Shown here: piece by piece, positions 30,061 to 41,349 of the stretch
How the letters are laid out: every line of letters starts with the position of its first letter
How positions within the stretch are numbered: the first letter of the stretch is position 1
Source: Mantis religiosa
Taxonomy: Eukaryota > Arthropoda > Insecta > Mantodea > Mantidae
Length of the DNA: 64,000 nt
Assembly (NCBI GenBank): GCA_030765055.1
Contig: CM060953.1
Coordinates: forward strand, 19,841,137 to 19,905,136
Reading direction: 5' to 3'
Made by a program: the position numbers and the translations under genes
The notes under the pieces: generated by a model
What the model was told of the DNA's origin: nothing
The model's input: only the letters and a program-made list of their open reading frames with translations
Database searches by the model: none

Positions 30061-30585
30061 TAACTGAGGAAAAAATTGAAAGGATTATAACTGAAGACAA
30101 TGGGATGCAAACAGTAAGGAGGATGACAGTAATAATGACCTAACAGATGAAGATGTCAGGCGTAGAAGTTTTAAAATAAGATAAAAGGCAAAATTATTTG
30201 ATTCAGTTTTACATTGTATCAAGTGAAGAAGGTTTCTGGAATCAGATTATTTAATTTTTTGGAGACTGAACGCCTTCCCTGAATAGCGACATATGAAATA
30301 AAGCATCCAGTGACTCTTGAGACGGTGAAGTCATCGCAGTGAGATATCACTGTCACTGAAGTCCAGGGAAACAGGTAAGACAGTCGTATCAAAGATTTCA
30401 TTTAAATATTACTGTGTGCAAGAACAATGGCATGGCTACAAGCATAGTGAGCGCGAATTTTTGTATTTTCATCTTGTTGCAAATTTTATCTTGGAGCTGG
30501 TATTCTCAGGAAACTATAATTGCACAACACAAGCATTTACAAGACCCATTACCCAATATTCATCTAAATTACGAATTATAGCTGT
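30061..30585 (+). pseudogene. DDE-T terminus and 3' flank (copy 6), empty site for LINE L2
   Basis: Acidic C-terminal relic, then the flank with GTGAGATATCACTGTCACTG and CAAGCATAGTGAGCGCGAAT. At about 30572 the sequence (CTAAATTACGAATTATAGCT) is uninterrupted where copy 1 carries the LINE L2. Confidence 0.62.
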
Positions 30586-30847
30586 CACATTTGTATCAAA
30601 ATATTTTCAAATTACCGTTTACTTTTATAGATTAAAAACAAATAAATCTAAACTACAAGCGAAAGGCATATATACAGTTCCTGTTAAAACTTTGGAAATA
30701 ATTAGAAGTTTTCTACACCGCAGTAAGATGCTACAGGTGGAGCCATCTTTGGACAGCAACACTAGGTTGGAAGAGCATTATCTAACAATATGTTTAAGAA
30801 ATAATGTTGCTCTCCTGGCGGTTAACTGAGAACTAATAGAGCGTGTC
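30586..30847 (+). repeat. R-core copy 12, lead deleted
   Basis: The first ~60 bp are missing. Motif at 30736-30748 (GGTGGAGCCATCT, TTGG), as in copy 3 at 9.1 kb. Confidence 0.8.
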
Positions 30848-31290
30848 TTTATGACGTACGTAGTATGTATTTATAGAACATACGTTCGTCTGTATGTCGG
30901 TTAAATACTAAACTGGACATAGATAAGCATGTACTCAATGAGGGAGAAGTATGACGTCTGAGTGTGCAACCCGTGATGCACATGACGTAATGTCGAACAG
31001 GTGAAGGCATGTATCTTCGTTCAGAGTCAGTGTTGGACTTACTACAAGTAAAATAAGGAATAGTACATATACTCGAAATGGTCTATTTTGGTCTACGATA
31101 CCTTAGGCAGGCCTAAATATTTGTGCAACATATTTTACTTCACTTCTATTTGTAATGTGCCACGATAATCTAGTGATGTATCACAAATAGCCACTCTCGG
31201 TATAGCACGTAAATTATTATTTGTTAATCGCGTTTATTGCTTAGATTTTATGTTTTATTTTGGGAAAAAATGTTGGCATACATATTGGAC
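30848..31290. repeat. Spacer with empty hAT-1 site
   Basis: Continuous GATACCTTAGGCAGGCCTAA at about 31100 shows the state before hAT-1 insertion. Also includes a duplicated-looking CGTAAATTATTATTTGTTAA. I see no gene. Confidence 0.6.
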
Positions 31291-31830
31291 CGAATCCCTT
31301 TTTGCGACTGGCGGCGTACGCGCTAAAAGTGTTCGCGCGGCTTGTTTACACAAAGGAACTGATAGGCAGACAGTGTGGAAATAAAGAGCCTACAAAAACA
31401 GATGAAGATAGCGCGAGATAAAAGACTTACTGACACAGATAAGTGAGGTAATTGAAACATTCTGGTGACGTCTTGATTGTTTTATAGAACATTCGATTTG
31501 TTGTTTGTTCCAGAAATAACTAGTGATTGTTACAGAACAGTCTCAAATTATCAATGAGGTATTTAAGAAGCGGCGAGTCTCGAAGAGGCAGTCGTAAACA
31601 GAGCAGTAGGAGTAAACAGTTGTAGAGTGTTGTAACGAGAGCAGATGTAGTAAACAGATGTAATCAGAACGTTGTTGTTGTGATCATCGACCTTGGTAGA
31701 TTGTGATTGTGTATGTGACGTAATGAGACTACTGTAAGAATAGAACAGAGCGTATTTCTACAGGAATAAAGAACATTTGGAATTTCTGTAACTTGTAGTT
31801 TTGATTCTACGAACTCACAGAGTCACAATA
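31291..31830 (+). mobile_element. LTR-like insert LTR-B copy 2
   Basis: Matches 11123-11630 from about 31360 on (TTGGAAATAAAGAGCC-like, GAGGTATTTAAGAAGCGGCG, a GGAATAAAGAACATTTGGAA polyA region). Its first ~70 bp (CTTTTTGCGACTGGCGGCGT, CGCTAAAAGTGTTCGCGCGG) are CpG-rich and not found in copy 1, so one of the two is rearranged at the 5' edge. Confidence 0.45.
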
Positions 31831-31859
31831 TGTGGATTCAAACATAGCTGCTACGATCT

Positions 31860-32210
31860 AAGAGATTAAAGTCAGTGAATTTCCTTACCTTAAGTTCGTT
31901 CTTTACTTTACTTAACAGACCAGTATATTTATTCAGGTTTGTTACATGGGAAGAGACTTTAGACATCTAAATTGATGAAAGTCAAGGAGAAGAAGTACTG
32001 CGTCACCCGGCAAGAGTTACTGGCGGTTGTAATCATATTGCAGCACTCTCGTGAGATTAGATTTCCGTAATTCTGTCATGTTTACGAATGATGTAACCAT
32101 GTCATACATATGAATGAAGTTGTGTAACTTTCTCTGAAGATACGATTAAGATTATTGAAGTGTTGAGAAATGTCAGTGAGAAAGGCTAAATCACTTATTC
32201 AATCACGAGG
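31860..32210 (-). pseudogene. hAT-2 transposase remnant, copy 2
   Basis: Most decayed of the three. The GEFTDF/RLLSKVK-like and DLAFLTDISQHFNNL-like parts are still visible on the minus strand. A unique 60-bp stretch (AGAAGTACTGCGTCACCCGG) interrupts it at about 31985-32045. Confidence 0.55.
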
Positions 32211-32449
32211 TCATTAATGTAGGTATACAGGGAGTTAATTACACGAAACATTTTCAGACCAAATGCAGATACGTTAAAGAAGTAATTTGAGACACAAGAC
32301 CGATCGCCTGTTGTTTCAAATGTGGAAGTTACCGCTTTAATTTTATAAGGTACCAGTACGACACTGATAGTGATAACACTACCTGGGTACACGTCACACG
32401 AAAATGAAGAGACGTGTCGGAGCACTCCATTTGGCGCATTTGTTTTGAT
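32211..32449. repeat. Spacer, uninterrupted version of 12.1-13.0 kb
   Basis: Reads straight through GAAGTAATTTGAGACACAAG, so it lacks the ~660-bp insert at 12165-12828. I see no gene. Confidence 0.5.
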
Positions 32450-32699
32450 ATTAGCCTTCAAGTGAAAAATAAAGCAGTTAGTCTCCACTTCTCTTGACAT
32501 TTTTATTTCTGCATTCTTTGTTTGTTCTTTATTTTTCGTCCAAGCTGTTAACATTTGTATAAATGTTTACGGAGAAATTTAGCGATTAATTACACATGTT
32601 TCTAACAAAGGTTGAATTCTGTTTATTACCTTAACATACTGTATGTTTAAATGGGAGAGGTTTGGAGGGCGAACGAACTTACATAAATCGAAATGTAAA
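32450..32699. repeat. Spacer H copy 2
   Basis: Shares CGTCCAAGCTGTTAA and GAACTTACATAAATCG with 13.0, 48.1 and 62.6 kb; its right half is deleted (ATGCAAATAATATTGC jumps into spacer E). No gene is seen. Confidence 0.5.
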
Positions 32700-33054
32700 T
32701 GCAAATAATATTGCTACAGATAATATTATATGATGTGAGCTTTAATAAACTTTGTTAAAGCAATTTGAAGTCGTAATGTGCAGTCAAAGCTCATGAAATA
32801 TCTTACATAAATAACGACTATCGATATTACATTATACGATGATATAAGTAAAGCAAAAGGAACGCATCTTTAGCAGCTACGGGCAACGTGAGTGTGAAGT
32901 TTGGTAATTGCATTTATAGTCCGATTATTAGTTATACTGTTATCCCATGTAAAGTGCTGACGTGGGAACTACTGACATAATTATATAGCAAACAAACCTT
33001 CTACAAAATCTAGTGTAATAGAATCATCTCATAACTACAAAACTTTTGATTATT
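32700..33054. repeat. Spacer E copy 2
   Basis: ATGTGAGCTTTAATAAACTT and GCAGCTACGGGCAACGTGAG. Ends in SINE-B instead of an R-core, indicating a rearrangement. Confidence 0.5.
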
Positions 33055-33298
33055 TTTTGTTTGCTTTCATTTTCGACCGCCCCAACGTTAAGTTATATCG
33101 GACGGTGAATGAATTGGGTGAAATTATGCTCAAATGAGTCCAGGGTCCATTGAGCTTAGTTTTACCCGACATTCGTCTTTAAGGATAAGGAAAAACCCCG
33201 CAAAAACCTTATCCAAGTAGCTCACTCTGACCGAGATTCGAACTCGGATACTCTTGAACGTGAGGCAGACACGCTACCATCTACGCTACCGAGGCATG
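33055..33298 (-). mobile_element. SINE-B copy 3
   Basis: B box GAGTTCGAATCTC and A-box region TAGCGTAGATGGTAGCG are kept on the minus strand. Same position relative to PLE-A as copy 1, so duplicated with it. Confidence 0.8.
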
Positions 33299-34429
33299 CT
33301 TCTGTGCTTCATTGTATCATAGTCCTTAACTCATAGGACTGTTTCAAAATGTTTGATTTTCTCAAGAACGACTCCACAGATTTTAATTTAAACTCTATAC
33401 ATGTATAGCATTCATTTCCTGACAAATGAAATGCATATCTAGAATTTTCTGACAGTAGCACTGATCTTGTCTTTATTGTGTATTACTCATCAATAACTTA
33501 AAATCTAGAAGATGGAAAACAAATGTTTCCACACAGCGTTGTATTATATTCGGCTCTGTGACATACTCTACCAAGTGAGGCGTCAATTGTCTTTCTTAGA
33601 TTTAACGATCGTAAGACAAAATGACAGTGTACAATTTGGAATCTACAGAAAACCTAAAAACACAGATAATTAGTTTCAATCCTCTATCACATAAATTAGC
33701 TGCTCTTAGAAGTTTGACCCATAGACTGAACAGCATACCTTTAGATCAAAAACAATATGAGGAATTTACATATACTTTAAATACAGGAAAAAAATGGTTT
33801 CGATGCAAACACAACCAAAAAATAATCAATCGCGACTACCACTAAAAGAAATTATAACAGATCACTACTCTTAAAAACATAAATAGAAACTGAAAATACA
33901 ACAAATTGGACATTTCTTAAGTTTGAACGAATATTTAAAAATTATGGAATCAAACTAGGCCCACAAAACAGATTCTCGCTCTTAAAATTGTTAAATAATC
34001 CCAAACCGACTCCACCAGAACAAAAATCAGGCATATATATATGATAAATTGTGAAGAATATGACATATTTTATATTGGTTTGGCGAAGAGAAATTTAAAA
34101 AATTGGTTAACAGAACACCGTAGGAACATAAAATATTAACAACAGAAAAATCGACAGTTGCTCTTCATTTCTGGAATAATACTCACCACATCGGGGACGA
34201 GATCAAACTACTAAAGCCATTGTCAACAAAACCTGAACTTACAACATAGCAATAAATTTTATTATTAAAAACATTCCACATTTTGTAAATTTTGATGTGC
34301 CATTGTAAATTTTGATGTGCCGAGAGAGGGAGCCAGTTACAAGAGATTCAGACAACAACCGTGAGAGTCGCTAATGAGCTATGATCGATCTTCGTTTCGA
34401 AAACGTTGCTGATTTTGTAAAAGGACGTC
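33299..34429 (+). pseudogene. PLE-A copy 2
   Basis: Paralogue of 22264-23429. The frame 33621-33845 includes HKLAALRSLTHRLNSIPLDQ and KQYEEFTYTL from the RT end, but is shifted before it. The GIY-YIG part (about 34020-34255) reads INCEEYDIFYIGLAKRN-like with substitutions in the CxxC pair and several frame breaks. A short tandem TGTAAATTTTGATGTGCCA duplication at 34285-34322 replaces 40 bp seen in copy 1. Confidence 0.72.
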
Positions 34430-34654
34430 TGTGAAGTAACAAGTTTTGAAAAGTATGACTCAATTTTAGTCTTTATGCACAACTCCAGTGATACTTCAGA
34501 GGGTGAAGTCATCGCAGTGAGATACTACTGCCATTGGGGGACAGGGAAATCAGCTAAGAGACTCGCATCAGAGCTTTCATTTAAATCTTTCAGTGTTCAA
34601 GGACCATGGCGCGGCGAATAGAAGCTACGGGCAATGGAACCTTTTCTTCTTTTT
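34430..34654 (+). repeat. DDE-T 3' flank alone, copy 2
   Basis: Same PLE-A/DDE-T-flank fusion as 23430-23640 (GTGAGATACTACTGCCATTG, GAAGCTACGGGCAATGGAAC). It carries no transposase sequence. Confidence 0.55.
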
Positions 34655-34907
34655 TGTATTTTTGTGTTTTGTTTTGTAATTTACGTCCTGTAATGCTAAG
34701 TCATATAGCACGATGAATGGATGGATGAGATGATGCTCAAATGAGCTCAGGGTCCATAGAGCACAGAGCTATTCGACATTCGTATTTAAGCATAACGGAA
34801 GCCCCGGAAAAAACCATAGCCAAGTAGCTCACCTCGATCGAGAATCGAACTCGGATCCTCGTAAAAGTTAGGCAGACAGGCTGCCATCTACTGTATTGAG
34901 GCGGGCT
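34655..34907 (-). mobile_element. SINE-B copy 4
   Basis: B box region retained (GATCCGAGTTCGATTCTCGA on -), while the A box is degraded (AATACAGTAGATGGCAGCC). T-rich tail at the left. Confidence 0.75.
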
Positions 34908-34924
34908 TTGTGCTTTATTGTATC

Positions 34925-35582
34925 ACAGTAAACTTTCACCTGTGAAGTGAAAGACGAAATTTTCTGCCGCCATCGATTTGAGCAAACTGCACAATTGAAA
35001 TGGGTAAAGGTATGCCATAATGTGGATGAAATAAAGCAACATTATTAGAATAAAGTACACTAACGAAAGAAAAAAATTGAAGTATTATAATTGAAGACAA
35101 TGGGATAGAAATAGTGATAATGGCAATGATTCAACAGAAGAAGATATGTCAAACGTGGAAGAAATAAAATATGATTAAAGGCAAAATTATTTAACTCTGT
35201 TAAGTTGTGTGTAAGTGAAAAACCTTTCTGGAACCATAGTGTTTAATTTGTTGGAGATGGACTGTACGGCTTCCCTAAACAGCGACACTTGAAATAAACA
35301 TCCAGTGATTCTTGAGGGAGTGAAGTTATCACAGTTAGATATCACTGCTATTGAAGACCAGGAAAAGCGTGTAAGAGAATCTCATCAAAGCTGTCATGTA
35401 AATATTTCATCGTTCAAGGAGCATTGCGTTGCCAATAGCAGCTAAGGGCAAGGTAAGATTGATAATTATCCAAACCCCGCTACTAGTCATGCTGTGATGG
35501 AAAGTTATTGCAAACCACAATGTACTATAATTATACAGCAAAAAATTTCATAAATAAATGCTGTAAAATTGAAATTATATAA
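34925..35582 (+). pseudogene. DDE-T C-terminus and 3' flank (copy 7)
   Basis: VKDEIFCRHRFEQTAQLKWV is readable as in copy 5, followed by a VCHNVDEIKQHY-like stretch and the acidic tail with two or three frame breaks. The flank has the TTAAGTTGTGTGTAAGTGAA and TATCACTGCTATTGAAGACC landmarks. Confidence 0.65.
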
Positions 35583-35910
35583 AAATTGTGGCTTATATTA
35601 TTAATTCAGAAGACTTCCGTTCTGGTACAGAATTACGTTTGAGGTCAAATTGGTGTCAAAATACAACCTAATTACTGTTTACATTCATTCCGTTAAATGC
35701 AAACAAAGTTAAAGTATATGCAAAGAGTATAAATGCAGTTAGCGTTAAAAGTTTGCAAATAATTACACATTTTCTTCACCGCGGCAATATATTACAGGTA
35801 GAGCCATCTGTGGACAGGAAGACGAGGTGGGAACATTACAATCTGTCAATTTGTTTCTCAAATAAGGTTGCCTTCTGAGGGTTAATTAAGAACTAAAGGA
35901 GCGTGTCATT
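35583..35910 (+). repeat. R-core copy 13
   Basis: Motif at 35797-35810 (GGTAGAGCCATCTG). Directly followed by PLE-B, as in copy 9. Confidence 0.83.
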
Positions 35911-36032
35911 GAACATTAGGCTTAAAGAGTATTTTAGAAACATCAAAAAAAGGCAATCTGGCAGTTGCGGACCTTTTATGCAATAAGCTTCACGATATAG
36001 AACAAGAAATACATTTATTAAAAACAATTCAG
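35911..36032 (+). pseudogene. PLE-B remnant copy 6
   Basis: LNIRLKEYFRNIKKRQSGS-like, then a HDIEQEIHLLKTIQGS segment, ending at the module G junction. Confidence 0.62.
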
Positions 36033-36229
36033 GGCTCGTGGGCAGAAGACAAAGAGACAGAGAGAGGCTCCCGATTCTTCAGTCTTTTGTTGTCGCCCGG
36101 CATTCTAGAAACAATGGCTGGTGACTATAAATACCAGGCAGGTGTTAGAAGAGCAGTTGTATGATGGTTATTGTGACAGTCGAAGTTTCAAGTGTACCGA
36201 CTCCACCTTGAAGACGGCTGGTTGTTAAA
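36033..36229 (+). promoter_or_regulatory. Module G copy 2, promoter-like
   Basis: TATAAATA at 36126-36133, initiator-like GCAGTTG about 29 bp further on, and GACAGAGAGAGGCTCCCGAT upstream. No downstream coding frame on the same strand. Confidence 0.5.
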
Positions 36230-36803
36230 TTCACGTCGTTTTACTGCAGCAAAAGCAGTTTTATATTTCTGCAAGCCGGATTTCCGAATCTACGTAACCC
36301 ACACAGTCGCAAAATTATCCTAATTGTCGGGTGTTAGTAATCTGTATTGCTACAGATAATAGTAATAGTTATATATAATAAATTTTTATTGCAGCCAAAT
36401 GGCTATACAATAAATGCTCAATTTCAAACAAGCACAAATTATACAGTTTTACCCACTGACGCCTTGGTTCACATAGTCTTTGATTTGGCTCTTTTCCTGC
36501 ACAGTTCTATGTAGTAACATTCACATGTTTGTCCACAAAAGTTGTACTCACATATCTCTGCTGGCTCAGGACATGATGCATTCTTACAGAAGAGATGATG
36601 GAAACCGAGTACCGCTATCCTAGTATATATGGGCCTCATCTCATAGTCCGCTCTATCATGGCTCCGGACTCAATAAACCTTGTGGAAGCAAGTTGAATTC
36701 GTCAGGTGCATTCAAAAGGTGTTGCATGGTTAAGCACTTGTACAGCACTGCGCTTTTAACAACAGTAATCTGGAATTGGACTCACACCATGAAATTAAGT
36801 TAC
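36230..36803. repeat. Module K copy 3
   Basis: Contains TATATAATAAATTTTTATTG and the antisense Cys-rich reading frame (about 36470-36730 on -): FHHLFCKNASCPEPAEICEY, then CGQTCECYYIELC. This version has seven cysteines spaced C-x4-C-x6-C-x4-C-x3-C-x-C-x5-C. The frame is broken farther upstream. It is closest to the 61-kb copy. Confidence 0.55.
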
Positions 36804-37120
36804 AAAAATTCTGACTCATATATTTATTTCAGATGTCTTCCATTGTCAAACAGAATTACTTGTTCGGTTAAATTTATGTTAAAATATATTCTAATTGCTG
36901 TTTAATTTCATAGAACTAAATGAAATAAACTTAAGGTATAGGTAAACAGTATAAATACAGTTCAAGTTAAAACTTTGTAAATAATTACAAATTTTCTTCA
37001 CCGTGGCAGGATATTACTAGTGGAGCCATCTGTGGACAGGAAGAGTAGGTTGGATCATTAGCATCTGTTGTTTCCCAAGTAAAGTCGCCTCGTTTACTTG
37101 AGAACTAAAGGAGCGTGTCA
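36804..37120 (+). repeat. R-core copy 14
   Basis: Motif at 37019-37032 (AGTGGAGCCATCTG); the end box has lost its GGCGGTTAA part (CCTCGTTTACTTGAGAAC). Confidence 0.82.
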
Positions 37121-37422
37121 TTACAACATACATGGTAAGCATTCATAAAACTTTTAACGTCTGCGTGTCGGTTAAACACTAAACTGGGCATTTAGATTCA
37201 GTGCCTTACAAGAAATTTTCGATGTGATTTGCCGTCTCACAGAACAGGTCATTAGGTATATCATTGTTCTAAAATGAACATAAATTTAAGACGAATTAGT
37301 GCTCGATGCTCCATATATTGCTAGTGTTTACCATCGCAGGGCTACCCAACTTTTCCAAAAGAACATATTACTTTGACCAGAGAAAAAGCTCTGTGTTCCA
37401 CAGCTTTTGAAATCATATATAC
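37121..37422. repeat. Spacer before LTR-A copy 3
   Basis: Standard spacer (TAAAACTTTTAACGTCTG, CCATCGCAGGGCTACCCAAC). Unlike the spacers before LTR-A copies 1 and 2, it lacks their small duplication. No gene is seen in it. Confidence 0.5.
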
Positions 37423-38014
<592 letters not shown>

Positions 38015-38449
38015 ACACAAAGCAGAAGCCCACAGACCAAAGCTCAAGTGTGTATCTGATAAACGGCATAGACAAACAACATTTACAATGTCAAAACCAA
38101 ACGGAATTTGAACATAAGGCTTAAAGGGTATTTTGGAAACATCAAGAACAGACAAATAGGCAGTAGGTTCCATTTATGGAATGAGAGTCATAATATAGAA
38201 CAAGAAATCCGTATATTAAAATGCGTGCAGGGTTCTACTGCACTTACCACGTTGGAAAATATATTTATAAAGCAAAATGATGGAAAACTAAAATTTCGAT
38301 GCCACCTTAGAAGAAAACCTGAAATGAAATGTGCTTTGCTTAACGCCTGGTCTCAATGCATTAAAGCCGTTTTGTTGTTTCAGAGAACAACCTTGGTAGT
38401 CGCTAATCAGTTGATTATGAAACTGCAACTGTTTCGAAAACGTTCCTGA
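38015..38449 (+). pseudogene. PLE-B remnant copy 7, longest frame
   Basis: The frame 38108-38449 reads MNIRLKGYFGNIKNRQIGSR, then NESHNIEQEIRILKCVQGST, LTTLENIFIKQNDGKLKFRC and KPEMKCALLNAW. This is the C-terminal tail after the PLE GIY-YIG core. Just upstream the core itself is degenerate. The last ~80 bp (CTAATCAGTTGATTATGAAA, GTTTCGAAAACGTTCCTGAT) match the PLE-A tail, so this is a PLE-B/PLE-A junction. Confidence 0.72.
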
Positions 38450-38818
38450 TTTCGAAAAAGGACGTAAGTGAAGTTACAAGTTTTAAAAAGTATGACTTAA
38501 TTTTAGTCTTTATTCACAAATCCACAGATACCTCAGTGGGTGAAGTCATCGCAGTGAGATACCACTGACATTGGAGGACAGGGAAATCAGCTAAGAGACT
38601 CACATAAAAGCTTTCGTTTAAATATCTCAATGTTCAAGAACCATGGCTTGGCCCATAGCATGCACGGCAACGGAAGCTTGATTTTATTCCAAACTCTATT
38701 ACTAGTCATGTTGTGATCGCACTGTGTTCCAAATCTCAGGTTACTATAATTGTACAGCAAAAAACCTTTGTAAAAAGCGTATTCAGCTTATTCAAATCAT
38801 GCATTGAAATAGTTATAA
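38450..38818 (+). repeat. DDE-T 3' flank alone, copy 3
   Basis: CGCAGTGAGATACCACTGAC and an altered CATGCACGGCAACGGAAGC. Joined directly to a PLE tail, as at 23.4 and 34.4 kb. Confidence 0.55.
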
Positions 38819-39147
38819 AAATTGTGTCATATATATTTAATTCAAATGACTTCTATTCCCGTACAGAACTACTTCTTCAGTCAAGTTTGCATCAATATAC
38901 ATTCTAATTACTGTATACTTTCACAGAGTTAAACGCGAACAAAGTTAAAGTATATGCAGAGAGTATAAATACCTGTTTATATTAAAAATTTATAAATAAT
39001 TATAAATTTTCTTCAGCGCAGTAGGATATTACAAGTGGAGCCATCTGTGGACCACAAGCCGCGATTGGAAGATTACTATGTGACAATATGTTTTACAATT
39101 AATGTTGCTCTCCTGGCGGTTAATTAAGAACTAACAGGGCGTGTCTT
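38819..39147 (+). repeat. R-core copy 15
   Basis: Motif at 39034-39047 (AGTGGAGCCATCTG). Followed by the spacer that carries the hAT-1 site in the 9-kb copy. Confidence 0.83.
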
Positions 39148-39404
39148 TATAATGCACGTGGTATGTATTTTGTAAAACTGTTCACGGAGTGGGCGTGCGT
39201 CTGTATGTCGGTTAAATACTAAACTGGCTATCGGCAAGCATGTACTCAATGAGGAGGCAGTATGACGTCTCAGTATGCAACCCGCAGTGTGAATGACGTA
39301 ATGTCGAACAGCGACAGGCATGGACCTTCGTTACAAGTACAATAAGAAATGGTACACATACTTGAATCCATGTATTTTGGTCTACGATAACTTAGGTAGT
39401 CCTA
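39148..39404. repeat. Spacer before 442-bp insert
   Basis: Copy of 9251-9480. It ends TTAGGTAGTCCTA, with TAGTCCTA (39397-39404) as the left target duplication of the next element. Confidence 0.58.
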
Positions 39405-39846
39405 AGAGAAATTATATGATATGAATTTTTTTAGATACATTTTTAAAATTGTATGAATGAGATGATTGAAGTAAGTTATTTAATTTGATGTTTTAAAGTT
39501 TTGATTTAAATGAATTATGAAGTTATTTTGTAGTTTTAATTGTAAATTATTTTGTGATATTTAACACTGTGCCGGTATATTTTTCTTTTTCTGTAGTTGT
39601 AGATATTTAGCTGGCTGCCAGTTAATTTATTTACTGGATTCCAGTAATTTTGTAGTTAATTTGAAAATGGTAGTCTTTCTATGTTTTTTATTTCATTGTT
39701 TTATATTTCGTTTATATCATCTGAAAAAAGATTATGTAGTTTGTTGTTTTTTTTGTGTAATAAATGTAAAATTTGGAAATTACGTTCCGGTTTTAGTAGT
39801 TAGGTACCGGGACGGAGAATTTTCAGATTTTATTTATTTGTTTATT
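39405..39846. mobile_element. Unclassified 442-bp AT-rich insertion
   Basis: Flanked by the 8-bp duplication TAGTCCTA (39397-39404, 39847-39854); both paralogous spacers (about 10940 and 31110) lack it. No inverted ends are apparent. The right end is TTTATTTATTTGTTTAT, which could be a tail of a SINE- or LINE-like copy. A 62-codon hydrophobic frame (39661-39849) is probably incidental. Pol III boxes were not seen. Confidence 0.75.
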
Positions 39847-39854
39847 TAGTCCTA

Positions 39855-40060
39855 CATATTTAAACAATATATTTCAGTTTTCTTCTATTTGAAATGTGAC
39901 ATGAAAATCTAGTGATGTATGACAAGTAGCCACTCTCGGTATAGCACGTAAATTATCATCCATTAATCTTCATCATTCTTCGATTTTACAAGTTTCATTT
40001 TGAAAAAAAAGAACTGTTGGCAAACATATATTGATCCAAACAGCTGCTACGATCTAAGAG
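39855..40060. repeat. Spacer with empty LTR-B site
   Basis: Continues the interrupted spacer (AATCTAGTGATGTATGACAA). Positions 40015-40050 (GTTGGCAAACATATATTGAT) read through the place where LTR-B sits at 11.1 and 31.3 kb. Confidence 0.55.
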
Positions 40061-40064
40061 ATCG

Positions 40065-40570
40065 ATATGTATCTGCTTTCAGATGTTTAAATATATCCAA
40101 ATGAGTCAAACACTTAAACTGAAATTAAATATACGTATCACATTAGAAATCAGCGACTTCCTGCTGTAATTCTGGTTTAAGCTTATCTAAATCTATTGAA
40201 AGAGGTTTAGTAAAGAGAGAAAATTGATTTTCTATGGATTTGAAATCACTGAATCCACTTACTTCAAATTCCCTCTCTACTTTATCTAACAGACCAGTAA
40301 ATTTTTTCTGGTTTGTTACAGAAATACTGGAAAAAGATTTTAGACATGGAAAATGATGAAACTCTTTTCTCATGATATTTGATTTTCATACATTTGTCAT
40401 TTTTACGAATTATGTAACACATATATTTGTCATACACATGAACTATATTGTCGTACTTTCTATGAAGATGATGATTAAGATTATTGAAATGTTGAGAAAT
40501 GTCATTGAGTAAGGCTAAATCACTTATCCAATCTTCATTTATGAATAGATGTCTATGTCCTTGGAGCAGG
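40065..40570 (-). pseudogene. hAT-2 transposase remnant, copy 3 (best)
   Basis: Minus strand: NEDWISDLALLNDISQHFNN, then a YDN..H frame break, and the open 40143-40373 with MRKEFHHFPCLKSFSSISVT, KFTGLLDKVEREFEVSGFSD and LSIDLDKLKPELQQEVADF. This matches the pattern ...RF.DF...F.LF..PF.VD...LQ.E..DLQ of ZBED/GTF2IRD2-like hAT transposases. The N-terminal zinc finger and the C-terminal dimerisation domain are absent. Confidence 0.72.
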
Positions 40571-41349
40571 ATTTCTATGTTGGGAGTACAATTCTTTCTC
40601 TTCTCGTGTCAGTTTTTGCGACTATCAGTTACTTCTGGTCACCAATTGCATCATCTTATTTTAAATAAGAACACGAGTTCTCTCGTTTTCAGGATTGGTT
40701 CTGAGTGAAATATATACAATTTTGGAGAAGTCCAATTTTGTAACAAATAATATAATTGTATTATCAGGATTACACTTTACTTTAACTTTCTTTTCTAAGT
40801 AATCATTGCAGGTTACCTGCAGCATATTGATATTTTCTTACTTCTTTAATAAAAGGATTCCATTAATTTCATAAAACTCCTTACACCTGCACGTCTACTT
40901 ATGACTAACAAGATTACAGAACACATATCTCCTTATGAATATTATTGATTTTCCGTTACTACGCAAAACTTTTCATCTTTTCACATTAAGCAAGATCATG
41001 AATTTTCTTTTCCTTAGCAACCGTTCATCATTTGTTTATATTGTCCTTACATGTCCCACTAATACTCAGATCAGAAAACAAAACTCATTTCAAACAAAAA
41101 CTCCCGTTACATCCTAAACAAATAAAGAAAAGGGAAATAAGACCTGAGTGTTAAGACATATTCAGTACAACATAGAGATACATTTGCAATTAAGCACTAA
41201 TATTAACATACCTGGCCCTTCAGGAATTCAGATTCTGTTTGGTATGAAAGGTCTTCATAAGAAAGACCTAGGTTTTCCAGTACTTCGCGAAATTTACGGT
41301 GTCTCAAGGATTTTTATTTTATTTTATTTATAGTCTCTAGTAACTATGG
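40571..41349. other. Unique AT-rich stretch, no recognised gene
   Basis: No other copy in this window. Short frames (40499-40708, 40935-41117, 41148-41333, all +) lack recognisable motifs. It may be the remainder of the hAT-2 element, since it lies where the N-terminal coding part and 5' end would be. Confidence 0.4.

Noticed and set aside
36470..36730. Interpretation of the Cys-rich frame as a secreted peptide or toxin-like gene
   Set aside because: Cysteines are not conserved among copies, there is no convincing signal peptide or splice structure, and it lies antisense within a transposon-like module.
39661..39849. Hydrophobic 62-codon frame as a membrane protein
   Set aside because: Phe/Leu/Val richness follows from TTT-rich sequence inside the 442-bp insert and it runs over the insert's right boundary.
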